Shown: in pieces, positions 1 to 5,858 of the stretch
How the letters are laid out: the number at the start of each line of letters is the position of its first letter
Position numbering within the stretch: the stretch's first letter is position 1
Assembly (NCBI GenBank): GCA_015661135.1
Contig: JACVXW010000156.1
Span: forward strand, 1 to 5,964
Direction: 5' to 3'
DNA length: 5,964 nt
DNA from: Chloroflexota bacterium
Lineage (GTDB): Bacteria > Chloroflexota > Limnocylindria > Limnocylindrales > CSP1-4
Program-made: the position numbers and the translations under genes
Notes under the pieces: generated by a model
What the model saw: only the letters and a program-made list of their open reading frames with translations
Databases searched by the model: none
What the model was told of the DNA's origin: nothing

Positions 1-1
1 C

Positions 2-334
2 CCGGACCTCGCGGCGGACTGTACCATCGAGCTCCTGTCCACGGCGCCGCCGGTGGTCGCGGCGGTCGATTCGGAGCTGTACGGCGTGCTCGTCCGAGCG
101 ATCACGGACCATGATCCCGACGGCGTTCCACTGCCCGTCATGGCGCCATTCGCGACGGACAACAAGCACCTCATGCGTCTGGACGTGCCCGCCTACGGGT
201 TCTCCCCGCTCCGGCTGGACGCCGGCGAGGCCTACCTCGAGCGGTACCACGGGGTTGACGAGCGGGTCTCGCTCGATGCGCTCCGCTGGGGCCTGCCCGT
301 CCTGTACGACGCCGTTCGTCGCTTCTGCGGCTGA
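2..334 (+). CDS. M20-family metallopeptidase/amidohydrolase, C-terminal part (5' end outside window)
   Basis: This is the last 110 residues of a protein that begins before the window; the frame is open from base 2. It looks like the end of an M20 (ArgE/DapE/ACY1/CPDA2) zinc hydrolase, a family that cleaves amide bonds in peptides or N-acyl amino acids. Visible family marks are the APFATDNKHL stretch (residues 48-57 of the fragment), the AYGFSPL stretch (64-70) and RYHGVDERVSLDAL (81-94). In the last of these, His83 fits the final metal-ligand His near the C-terminus of M20 enzymes. The ending GLPVLYDAVRRFCG also matches the usual short terminal helix. The N-terminal metal ligands and catalytic Glu are not in the window, so the substrate cannot be inferred. 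An internal GTG at 53 is not a credible start because the homologous frame continues upstream. The gene ends just before a GC-rich hairpin. Confidence 0.82.
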   Translation, partial: PDLAADCTIELLSTAPPVVAAVDSELYGVLVRAITDHDPDGVPLPVMAPFATDNKHLMRLDVPAYGFSPLRLDAGEAYLERYHGVDERVSLDALRWGLPVLYDAVRRFCG

Positions 335-340
335 CCCCAG

Positions 341-364
341 AGGGCCCGGCGTGCGCCGGGCCCT
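341..364. terminator. GC-rich hairpin between convergent genes (candidate bidirectional terminator)
   Basis: A perfect 10-bp inverted repeat (agggcccggc, 4-nt loop gtgc, gccgggccct) starts 6 bases after the stop of the M20 gene. It ends 12 bases before the stop of the convergent CHRD gene. The position suits a transcription terminator serving both strands. There is no T-run on either side, so it is not a textbook intrinsic terminator. Such hairpins without U-tracts are common in high-GC genomes. Confidence 0.6.
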
Positions 365-376
365 TGGAGCAACGGA

Positions 377-1429
377 TCAGTCGTTGGCGCGGCGGTCCCC
401 CCGATCGGCTCCGCCGGCGCGGACCTCGAGCCGTCGGCGGGACACGGCCAGGGCCGCGGCCGCCAGACCGAGAAGGAGAAGGGCCGCGGCGATGCCGGTT
501 GACGGGTCGGCCGTCGGCGAGGCGCCGGTCGGCAGATCGGTGGAGGTCGGCGGCGTCGTCGGATTGGCCGTCGGGGCCGGCGCGACCGTGCCCGCGATCT
601 GGCCGCGGAGCTCGCCCCCGGGGTTCGCCGCGGTGTGGATGTTGAAGTAGGTCCCGGCGTTCGCGATCTGGGCGACGGCGCCGTCCATGGCAGTCACGGA
701 GCCGGTGGGCGTCAGGTCCGCCAGGGTAAGGGTCCCGGTCATCGGGCTCGCGCCGGCCGCGAGCGGGAAGAGGACGCCACCGTTGGCGCCGGCAGCGGCG
801 AGGTGGATGTGGGCCGCCGCGGGAGCCGCGGAGAGACCGCTGTAGGCGGCGTAGTAGGTGATGGTGGCGCCGCCCGTGCTGACGACCACCCAGCCGTTGC
901 CGGTCGCGGACGTCGTGACCGTCGGGACTTCCTGGCTGCCCTCGAGCGTCGCGAAGTAGGCCTGGCCCTTTGCGGCCACCTGGCCGCGGATCTCACCACC
1001 CGGGTTCGCCGCGGTGTGGAGGTTGAAGTACGTGCCGCCGGCCTTGATCGCCGCGACCGCTTCGGCAAACGTGGTGATGGACCCGCTCGCCGAGAAATTG
1101 GCCGCGGTCAGCGTGCCGACCATCGGGCTGGCCGATCCTGACAGCGGGAAGATGACCCCGCCGCTGGCGCCGGCGGCTCCGACGTGGATGTGGGCCGCCG
1201 CGAGCGCGCCGGACAGGCCGCTGTACTTGACCACGTACCAGATGGTGCTGTCGTCAGCCGAGACGACGACGGTTCCCTCGCCGGTCGCGGCGGTCACGAC
1301 GATCGGCACTTGCTGGCCGCCGTCGATCGGGCCGCCAAACGCGGCGACCGGTGGATCGGCGGCCAGGGCCGTCCCGGCAGAGAGGGCCATGAGGCCAATG
1401 GCGAGCAGAGTGGCGAGTCGCGAGCGCAT
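377..1429 (-). CDS. Secreted, membrane-anchored protein with two CHRD domains
   Basis: The product is 350 aa. A signal peptide covers residues 1-23 (MRSR, hydrophobic core LATLLAIGLMALSAG, cleavage after ALA). Two CHRD domains follow at about 31-151 and 157-278. Each has an AAAHIH motif (H80/H82 and H207/H209) and a GTYFNxHTAANPGGExRGQ motif (His138, His265). My hand alignment gives about 66 of 104 identical residues between them, so they are a tandem duplication. A Pro/Thr-rich linker (about 283-311) leads to one membrane helix (about 313-329), then Arg330-332 and a short basic tail. The protein is therefore predicted to be held in the membrane facing outward. CHRD domains occur in chordin and many bacterial surface proteins, and their bacterial function is not established. 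The start at 1429 is chosen because CCTCC at 1439-1443 (GGAGG on the coding strand) lies 9 nt upstream. A start 13 codons earlier lacks such a site and places a non-signal-like stretch before the signal peptide. The gene is divergent from the cupredoxin gene. Confidence 0.88.
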   Translation of the reverse strand: MRSRLATLLAIGLMALSAGTALAADPPVAAFGGPIDGGQQVPIVVTAATGEGTVVVSADDSTIWYVVKYSGLSGALAAAHIHVGAAGASGGVIFPLSGSASPMVGTLTAANFSASGSITTFAEAVAAIKAGGTYFNLHTAANPGGEIRGQVAAKGQAYFATLEGSQEVPTVTTSATGNGWVVVSTGGATITYYAAYSGLSAAPAAAHIHLAAAGANGGVLFPLAAGASPMTGTLTLADLTPTGSVTAMDGAVAQIANAGTYFNIHTAANPGGELRGQIAGTVAPAPTANPTTPPTSTDLPTGASPTADPSTGIAAALLLLGLAAAALAVSRRRLEVRAGGADRGDRRAND

Positions 1430-1438
1430 CACGTGAAT

Positions 1439-1443
1439 CCTCC
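1439..1443 (-). promoter_or_regulatory. Ribosome binding site of the CHRD gene
   Basis: The coding strand reads GGAGG, then 9 nt, then ATG at 1429. It is the clearest Shine-Dalgarno match among the left-hand genes and decides the start in favour of 1429 over the in-frame upstream alternative at 1468. Confidence 0.75.
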
Positions 1444-1500
1444 AGCAGCCCCCGCCCGATCGGCGCACCGGCAGACATCGGCACCGTGCGGGTTACCGGG

Positions 1501-1559
1501 GATACGCGCGGCGGCCCGGATCGGATCTCGGAGATCCGCTCGGCGGTTCCGGGCGTATC
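1501..1559. promoter_or_regulatory. 59-bp nested inverted repeat in the divergent CHRD/cupredoxin promoter region
   Basis: Two inverted repeats share the same centre at base 1530. The inner one is cggatctc/gagatccg (1522-1529 and 1531-1538), 8-bp perfect arms around one base. The outer one is gatacgc/gcgtatc (1501-1507 and 1553-1559), a perfect 7-bp pair. Of the 14 positions between the arms on each side, about half also match. It lies between the CHRD start (1429, leftward) and the cupredoxin start (1567, rightward). The inner 17-bp dyad has a size suited to a dimeric winged-helix or TetR-type regulator. It could also form a cruciform or an RNA hairpin. Which protein binds it, if any, is unknown. 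Confidence 0.5.
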
Positions 1560-1566
1560 AGCCCGC

Positions 1567-2358
1567 ATGGACTGGACCTCCCGGATGCCCACACCGTCGA
1601 GGGGGCAACGGCGCTCTTCGCGGTTCGCCGCGGCCGGGGTTCTGGTCGCCGCCTTCGGCATCGCCATTCCGGCGCTTGCCGCGGGATACGTCGTGCAGGC
1701 GCGGAATTTCGAGTTCGTCGCCCCCGGCGGCGGATCCTCGCTCACCGTGGTCGTCGGCGATCAGGTCACCTGGACCGCAGGTGGCGACCCGCACACCGTG
1801 ACCAGCGGCTCCCCGGGCGCCATCGACGATCGCTTTGAGGATCACCCGGCGTCCGTGGGGTTGCTCTTCGACGGGTCGTCGTTCACGACGACGTTCCCGA
1901 CGACCGGCAGCTATCCGTACTTCTGCGAGATCCATCCCGAGACGATGCGCGGCACGGTAGAGGTTGCCGCCGCCGCCACGCCAACCGCGACGCCGGCGCC
2001 GACACCGACTCCGGTGCCGACGCGGACACCCACACCAGCGCCAACACCCACACCAGCGCCAACACCCGCTCCGGTGTCGACACCCGCTCCGGTGTCGACT
2101 CCCACGCAGCAGCCGTCGCCCGTGCCGACCGACGAGCCGACGCCCTCCCAGACGGCCACCGGCCTTGCGTCGCCCATCGCGAGTTCCGCGGCGCCATCGC
2201 CGGTCACGGCACCCTCATCAAGCCCGGGCGACTCGTCCGTCGCGTCCGAGTCCGAAGATGGTCGGGCGGTCGTTCTCGTGGCGATCGCCGGTGCAGCGCT
2301 CCTGCTCCTGATCGCCATCGTCATTCGCCGGATGCGCGGCTTCCGCGAAACGCCCTGA
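1567..2358 (+). CDS. Membrane-anchored type 1 (blue) copper protein, plastocyanin/azurin superfamily
   Basis: The product is 263 aa when started at the ATG at 1567. The N-terminus has several Arg residues, then a hydrophobic core (FAAAGVLVAAFGIAIPALA) with probable signal cleavage after residue 38. The cupredoxin domain spans about 41-133. It contains all four expected type 1 copper ligands: His76 in GDPHTVTSG, and Cys120, His123 and Met127 in YFCEIHPETMRGTVEV (C-x2-H-x3-M). A Pro/Thr/Ser-rich stalk (about 135-229) leads to a C-terminal membrane helix (about 234-253), then RRMRGFR. The protein should sit on the outer face of the membrane as a one-electron carrier or copper-holding protein; its redox partner is not visible. 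Start choice is uncertain. An ATG at 1585 gives 257 aa with an equally good signal peptide. A GTG at 1486 would place the 59-bp dyad inside the coding region and adds no signal-like sequence. No start has a clear Shine-Dalgarno site. Confidence 0.87.
   Translation: MDWTSRMPTPSRGQRRSSRFAAAGVLVAAFGIAIPALAAGYVVQARNFEFVAPGGGSSLTVVVGDQVTWTAGGDPHTVTSGSPGAIDDRFEDHPASVGLLFDGSSFTTTFPTTGSYPYFCEIHPETMRGTVEVAAAATPTATPAPTPTPVPTRTPTPAPTPTPAPTPAPVSTPAPVSTPTQQPSPVPTDEPTPSQTATGLASPIASSAAPSPVTAPSSSPGDSSVASESEDGRAVVLVAIAGAALLLLIAIVIRRMRGFRETP
2026..2097 (+). repeat. Two pairs of perfect 18-bp tandem repeats in the cupredoxin stalk
   Basis: Units 2026-2043 and 2044-2061 are identical (acacccacaccagcgcca), and units 2062-2079 and 2080-2097 are identical (acacccgctccggtgtcg). 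Each encodes six residues, so the stalk reads TPTPAP twice and TPAPVS twice. The array keeps frame, so a change in copy number would lengthen or shorten the stalk without harming the copper domain. Confidence 0.85.
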
Positions 2359-2379
2359 CAGCCCTCGCCGATCGAGCGC

Positions 2380-2964
2380 TCAGCGCGCCTCGGGATCTCC
2401 CCTGACGACCCGGCCCCTGCGCGAGAAGGCGCGCGTCGCGAGCGCCGCCACCCCCATCGCCACGAGCGCGCGTTCGGGTGTCGGCAATGGGCGCACCGCC
2501 GTCAGGAATTGGTCCGCCCGGGCGCGGTCCACGGCCCGGAGGATCGCCTGGCCTCGCTGGGTGAGGGAGATCGACCGCTGACGTCGATCCTCCGGCTCCT
2601 CGCGGCGCTCCACGAGCCGGCGCCTGACCAGGCCGTCCACCAGCCGGCTCATGGCCGACGGCGACCGCCCGAGCGACTCGGCCAGCTCCCCGATCGTGAT
2701 CGTGCTCCCGTCCGCGAGCACGTACAGCGCGGCGAGCTGGGTGAAGCCGAGCCGGAGCTCGGCCAGTTGCGAGGCAAAGCCGATGACCAGCTCGCGCCAG
2801 AGGGCGCGGCCCATGGCCACCCGCTCGGAGATCTGCCGGACGTTCGCCACCCGCGGACCGGTGGCGAGTACGGAGGCCGACAGGTCCGACTCGAATCGGC
2901 GGGCGATCATCCTGACGGTCGCGGCCCGAGGGCGACGGCGGCGAGGCTCGGTGGGCAGGGCCAT
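2380..2964 (-). CDS. MarR-family winged-helix transcriptional regulator
   Basis: The product is 194 aa from the ATG at 2964. The N-terminal 40 or so residues are Arg-rich and not typical of the family. The MarR core begins near RQISERVAMGRALWREL. Then come LGFTQLAALYVLADGSTITIGELAESLGRSPSAMSRLVDGLVRRRLVERR, helix-turn-helix about residues 91-116, and a wing with EDRRQRSISLT about 124-135. C-terminal helices suited to dimerisation follow. The DxR-type wing is characteristic of MarR proteins. The reading frame is open up to a possible start at 3072, but that would run deep into the region upstream of fabD. An ATG at 2910 (176 aa) is another option. No start has a strong Shine-Dalgarno site. A TAGACT hexamer (2980 to 2975 on the minus strand) could be a -10 element giving a nearly leaderless transcript at 2964. 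The gene is convergent with the cupredoxin gene (21-nt gap) and divergent from fabD. The ligand is unknown. Confidence 0.85.
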   Translation of the reverse strand: MALPTEPRRRRPRAATVRMIARRFESDLSASVLATGPRVANVRQISERVAMGRALWRELVIGFASQLAELRLGFTQLAALYVLADGSTITIGELAESLGRSPSAMSRLVDGLVRRRLVERREEPEDRRQRSISLTQRGQAILRAVDRARADQFLTAVRPLPTPERALVAMGVAALATRAFSRRGRVVRGDPEAR

Positions 2965-2998
2965 GATGGGCCGCAGTCTACCCTCGTCGGCCGCCGGT

Positions 2999-3016
2999 CG
3001 TGTGCAGCAGCGCACG
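2999..3016. promoter_or_regulatory. Candidate operator: 18-bp imperfect dyad between marR-type gene and fabD
   Basis: cgtgtgc (2999-3005), 4-nt centre agca, then gcgcacg (3010-3016) form a dyad with 6 of 7 pairs matching. It lies in the 158-bp divergent region, 35 bp from the MarR start. Size and place fit a MarR-type operator. In DNA this GC-rich, such a dyad can occur by chance. Confidence 0.3.
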
Positions 3017-3075
3017 GGTTCCACGCTCGCGAGCCTCCCGATCCGGCAATCTTTGGCCCGTCCGCGGATCATCCT

Positions 3076-3095
3076 CGGGCGCGACGCGGCGCCCG
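3076..3095 (+). promoter_or_regulatory. Hairpin in the fabD upstream region
   Basis: cgggcgc (3076-3082) and gcgcccg (3089-3095) form a perfect 7-bp stem with a 6-nt loop, 27 nt before the fabD start. If transcribed it would sit in the fabD leader just ahead of the GGGAG ribosome site at 3115-3119. It might be an operator, a leader structure, or chance in GC-rich DNA. Confidence 0.25.
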
Positions 3096-3122
3096 CGTAG
3101 CACCACCACCGAACGGGAGCAC

Positions 3123-4033
3123 ATGACCAGCGTCGCCTACGTCTTCCCCGGCCAGGGATCGCAGTCCGTCGGGATGGGCCACGCTCTCGCCCAGGTCTCG
3201 CCGGCCGCGGCCGCGGTCTTCGCGGCCGCGAATGCCGCCCTCGGCGAACCGATCAGCGAACTGGCCTGGAGCGGACCGGAGGAGACGCTGAACCTGACCG
3301 AGAACGCCCAGCCGGCGCTCCTGGCGACGTCCATTGCCTTTCTTGCCGCGCTGCGCGAGCGATCGGCGGCGGCCGGGGAAGCGTTGCCGGCGCCGCGGTT
3401 CGCGGCCGGGCACTCCATGGGCCAGTACTCGGCCATGGTCGCGGCGGACGTCATCTCGCTCGAGGATGGCGTGCGGCTCGTTCGCGAGCGTGGCCGCCAG
3501 ATGCAGGCGTCGGGCCAGGGCAGGGATGGGGCGATGGCCGCAATCATCGGCCTGGACGACGCGGCAATCCCGGAGCTGGTGGCACGGGCCGGCGCCAGCG
3601 GCACGTTCGGGGTCGCGAACCGGAATGCGCCCGGCCAGGTGGTGGTCTCCGGAGACCGGGCGGCCATCGAGGCGGGGGCCGAGATCGCCCGCTCGCTCGG
3701 GGCCAAGCGCGCCATCGTCCTGCCGGTCAGCGTGGCCGCGCACTCGCCCCTGATGGCCGAAGCCGCGGCGGCGATGCGCAGGGTGCTCGAGGCGGTGCCC
3801 TTCTCAAACCCGACGTCGACCCTCCTCGCGAACTCACCGCAGGCGTGGACTGGGTCCGGGCGGTCGATTCGATGGTCGCCGCCGGCGTCGACACGTTCGT
3901 CGAGATCGGCCCCGGCCGCGTCCTCACGGGCCTTACCAGGAGAATCGCCACCGAGGCGTTCGTCATCGCACTCGACGATCCGGCCGCCCCGGATCGCCTC
4001 GCCAATCTCCACCCGGCCGGCGTCCCGGCCTGA
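3123..4033 (+). pseudogene. fabD: Malonyl-CoA:ACP transacylase, disrupted by an internal deletion and frameshift near 3833
   Basis: FabD moves malonate from CoA to acyl carrier protein. The frame from ATG 3123 is clearly FabD: FPGQGSQ (residues 8-14), AGHSMGQYSAM with catalytic Ser98, RERGRQMQ with Arg123, NAPGQVVVSG, and PVSVAAHSPLM with catalytic His207. Homology holds through Asn237 (3831-3833). It then resumes in another frame as LTAGVDWVRAVDSMVAAGVDTFVEIGPGRVLTGLTRRI and ends at the TGA at 4031-4033. Against E. coli FabD as I recall it, Asn237 matches Asn231 and the next matched residue is Leu251. This leaves 19 residues missing, including the equivalent of the active-site Gln250. A loss of 19 codons plus 1 nt (58 nt) accounts for both the gap and the frame change. 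The motif GHSMGQ has Gln where E. coli has Glu. GGGAG at 3115-3119 lies unusually close to the ATG (3 nt), but the start is fixed by the MTSVAYVFPGQ sequence. Whether the lesion is biological or an assembly error cannot be decided here; the rest looks intact. Confidence 0.88.
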
Positions 4034-4040
4034 CATCCCA

Positions 4041-4046
4041 AAGGAG
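4041..4046 (+). promoter_or_regulatory. Ribosome binding site of fabF
   Basis: AAGGAG lies 10 nt before the GTG at 4057 and 8 nt after the fabD stop. It supports the GTG start and independent translation of fabF on a shared message. Confidence 0.75.
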
Positions 4047-4056
4047 TCCCCCGCCA

Positions 4057-5331
4057 GTGCGCAAGCCCGACTACAACCGCCGCGTCGTCGTCACCGGTCT
4101 CGGTGTCGTCAGCCCCATCGGCAACGACGTCACCACCGCCTGGTCAAACCTTTTGAACGGGGTTTCGGGCATCGGCGAGATCACCCGGTTCGATGCGTCG
4201 GGCTACGAGCAGCATGTCGCCGGCGAGGTCCACGACTTCGAGCCGACGGACTGGATGGACGCCAAGGCCGTCCGTCGGAGCGAGAGCGAGATGCACTTCG
4301 GCGTGGCCGCCGCGAAACAGGCGGTGGCTGACTCTGGTTTCGAGATCAACGATGAGAATCGGACCGAGGTCGGGGTTGTCTTCGGATCAGGCGCGGGCGG
4401 CCAGCGCCTGATGATCGACAGCTACGCGACGCTTCGCGAGCGCGGCGCCAACCGCGTCCCGCCGACGTTCATCGCGAACTCGCTGGTGGACTCGACCTCG
4501 GGGATGATCGCGATCGAGACCGGGGCCATCGGCCACAACGTCTGCATGGTCTCGGCCTGTGCCACCGGCACGCACAACGTGGCGGAGGGGGCCGAGGCCA
4601 TCCGGCGCGGCGACTGCATCGCCGTCATCAGCGGCTCTACCGAGGCGCCGCTGATCGAGGTCGCCCACGCCGGGTTCGGCAACATGCGCGGTCTCGGTTC
4701 GCCGCGGCCGGGCGAGCCGCTCCAGACCGTCTCGCGACCGTTCGACGCGACCCGCAACGGGTTCGTCCTGGGCGAGGGAGCCGGGAGCCTGTTCCTGGAG
4801 GACCTCGAGCTGGCGAAGGCACGAGGAGCGCGGATCTATGCCGAGGTCGTTGGCTACGGCTCCGCGGCCGACGGCTGGGACATGATCCAGCCGATCGAAG
4901 GCGGGACTGGGTCGGCCCGGGCGATGAAGATGGCCCTGGACCGCCGCGGCGTCCCGGCCGACGAAGTGGACCTCATCAACCCGCACGGGACCTCCACGCC
5001 GGTCGGCGATGCGCGCGAGGCGGAGGCAATCTGGGCGGTCTTCGGCGACCGGTCCGCCGCCGCCCGACGGTCCCTCGCGATCAGCGCGACGAAGTCGATG
5101 ACCGGTCACATGATGGGCGCGGCCGGGGCCTTCGAGGCCTTCGCGAGCGTGATGTCCGTCGCCCGCCAGACGATCCCCGGCACGATCAACTTCCGTGACT
5201 TCGATCCCGCCTGCGACCTGTGGGTCGTCGACGAGACGATCGAGGCGCCCGTCCGCTACGCCCTCTCGAACAACATCGGCCTGGGCGGCCACAATGGGGC
5301 CGTGATCTTCAAGCGCTACGACGGCGACTGA
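4057..5331 (+). CDS. fabF: Beta-ketoacyl-ACP synthase II
   Basis: The product is 424 aa (E. coli FabF is about 413) with a GTG start. It condenses malonyl-ACP with acyl-ACP in fatty-acid elongation, in the cytoplasm. The thiolase-fold Cys-His-His triad is complete: Cys168 in VSACATGTHN, His310 in NPHGTSTPVGD, and His351 in KSMTGHMMGAAGA. Other marks are RRVVVTGLGVVSPIGND at the N-terminus, SRPFDATRNGFVLGEGAG (226-243) and GGHNGAVIFKR at the end. Several positions differ from E. coli FabF as I recall it. NAHGT is NPHGT, RDGFV is RNGFV, the DAYHMTSP region is DGWDMIQP, and the gatekeeper loop NSFGFGG is NNIGLGG (Leu409 replaces Phe400). With a full triad the enzyme is expected to be active, and the changes look like a lineage variant. 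The gene follows fabD by 23 nt, presumably in one operon. A FabB or polyketide-type synthase is less likely given length and motifs. Confidence 0.92.
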   Translation: MRKPDYNRRVVVTGLGVVSPIGNDVTTAWSNLLNGVSGIGEITRFDASGYEQHVAGEVHDFEPTDWMDAKAVRRSESEMHFGVAAAKQAVADSGFEINDENRTEVGVVFGSGAGGQRLMIDSYATLRERGANRVPPTFIANSLVDSTSGMIAIETGAIGHNVCMVSACATGTHNVAEGAEAIRRGDCIAVISGSTEAPLIEVAHAGFGNMRGLGSPRPGEPLQTVSRPFDATRNGFVLGEGAGSLFLEDLELAKARGARIYAEVVGYGSAADGWDMIQPIEGGTGSARAMKMALDRRGVPADEVDLINPHGTSTPVGDAREAEAIWAVFGDRSAAARRSLAISATKSMTGHMMGAAGAFEAFASVMSVARQTIPGTINFRDFDPACDLWVVDETIEAPVRYALSNNIGLGGHNGAVIFKRYDGD

Positions 5332-5346
5332 GGGTCAGGCGCCTTC

Positions 5347-5367
5347 GGCAGGCACCGGCGCCCTGCC
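5347..5367 (+). terminator. Candidate terminator hairpin downstream of fabF
   Basis: ggcagg (5347-5352) and cctgcc (5362-5367) form a 6-bp stem with a 9-nt loop, starting 15 nt after the fabF stop and between convergent genes. Overlapping alternative pairings (ggcgcc with ggcgcc, ttcggc with gccgaa) also exist. No T-run follows, so the call is weak. Confidence 0.3.
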
Positions 5368-5407
5368 CCGGCCGAAAGCGCCCCCGGCCTAGAGAGACCT
5401 CGTCGGC

Positions 5408-5428
5408 TATGCACCTCGGCGGCATAGT
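5408..5428 (-). repeat. Inverted copy (C) of the 21-bp repeat flanking the XRE gene
   Basis: Read on the minus strand this 21-mer matches copy A (5859-5879) at 18 of 21 positions, sharing the run cgaggtgcata. After it, both copies carry a gacgag-containing stretch at slightly different spacing. It lies downstream of the XRE gene, while copies A and B lie upstream in the opposite orientation. Confidence 0.55.
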
Positions 5429-5479
5429 GGCGGGCATAGTCGGGGGATCGGGTGGCCCGGCGCGCAGCGTCGGCGATCT

Positions 5480-5758
5480 TCATGTCTCATCGGGGGTCGA
5501 CTCCTCCGTGGACCATGGGTGCCATGCCTTGTATCGGGGTTCCAGGCCGATGATGCCGAGCGCGTCGAACAGTCGGAGCAGGGTCTTGAGGCGAAGACCG
5601 ATCGGCCGTCCCAGCTCAAGGCGGGAAATCACGGTCTGGTCCACGCCGGACCAGTCCTCCAGGGCCAGTTGGGACAGGCCGCGGGTTCGCCGCGCAGTTC
5701 GGAGGAGCTGTCCGAGCATTCGACGAGCTTCCGGGCGCTGTAGATCATGGGTGTACAC
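5480..5758 (-). CDS. Small XRE-family helix-turn-helix regulator
   Basis: The product is 92 aa from the GTG at 5758. Nearly the whole protein is one XRE/Cro-like domain: ARRMLGQLLRTARRTRGLSQLALEDWSGVDQTVISRLELGRPIGLRLKTLLRLFDALGI. The second and recognition helices fall around SQLALEDWSGVDQTVISRLE. A short tail with Trp residues (KAWHPWSTEE) follows. It probably binds DNA as a dimer. No toxin partner, phage gene or restriction system is visible, so its target is unknown. Start choice is uncertain. A TTG at 5776 gives 98 aa, and an ATG at 5719 gives 79 aa and begins inside the first helix, with GGAAG 8 nt upstream. GTG 5758 has GGATGGG just upstream. The gene is convergent with fabF. Its TGA overlaps an ATG (ATGA, 5483-5480) that opens a 55-codon frame of doubtful status. 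It is flanked by related inverted repeats that might be its binding sites. Confidence 0.75.
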   Translation of the reverse strand: MYTHDLQRPEARRMLGQLLRTARRTRGLSQLALEDWSGVDQTVISRLELGRPIGLRLKTLLRLFDALGIIGLEPRYKAWHPWSTEESTPDET

Positions 5759-5858
5759 GCGCCCATCCAAGCACAAGGCGCTTATCCAGCGATCCTCAGC
5801 GGATCAACTCGCACTTAACCGGCGCCACCGAGCTTCAGCCAGGCCAGGCCCAGTGCGC

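Noticed and set aside
500..545. Sortase anchor signal in the CHRD protein (DLPTGAS)
   Set aside because: The motif lacks the extra residue of LPxTG, and the membrane helix is followed by a 20-residue tail, which fits a plain membrane anchor better.
1486..1566. GTG at 1486 as start of the cupredoxin gene
   Set aside because: It adds 27 residues with no signal-like character, has no ribosome site, and would run the coding region through the 59-bp dyad.
1911..2324. Minus-strand frame encoding Gly/Val/Ala repeats opposite the cupredoxin stalk
   Set aside because: It is the complement of the Pro/Thr-rich repeats and has no recognisable domain.
3834..4331. Continuation of the first fabD frame to 4331, overlapping fabF
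   Set aside because: After Asn237 the translation loses all FabD similarity and becomes Arg/Pro/Ser-rich, as expected for out-of-frame GC-rich DNA. The true FabD C-terminus is in another frame ending at 4033.
5407..5619. 70-aa minus-strand frame overlapping the XRE gene
   Set aside because: It is a Cys/Arg/Pro-rich shadow of the XRE coding sequence without any domain similarity.
5774..5825. Promoter for the XRE gene (TTGATC, 17 nt, TAAGCG on the minus strand)
   Set aside because: The -10 match is poor and lacks the final T, so it is not reported as a feature.
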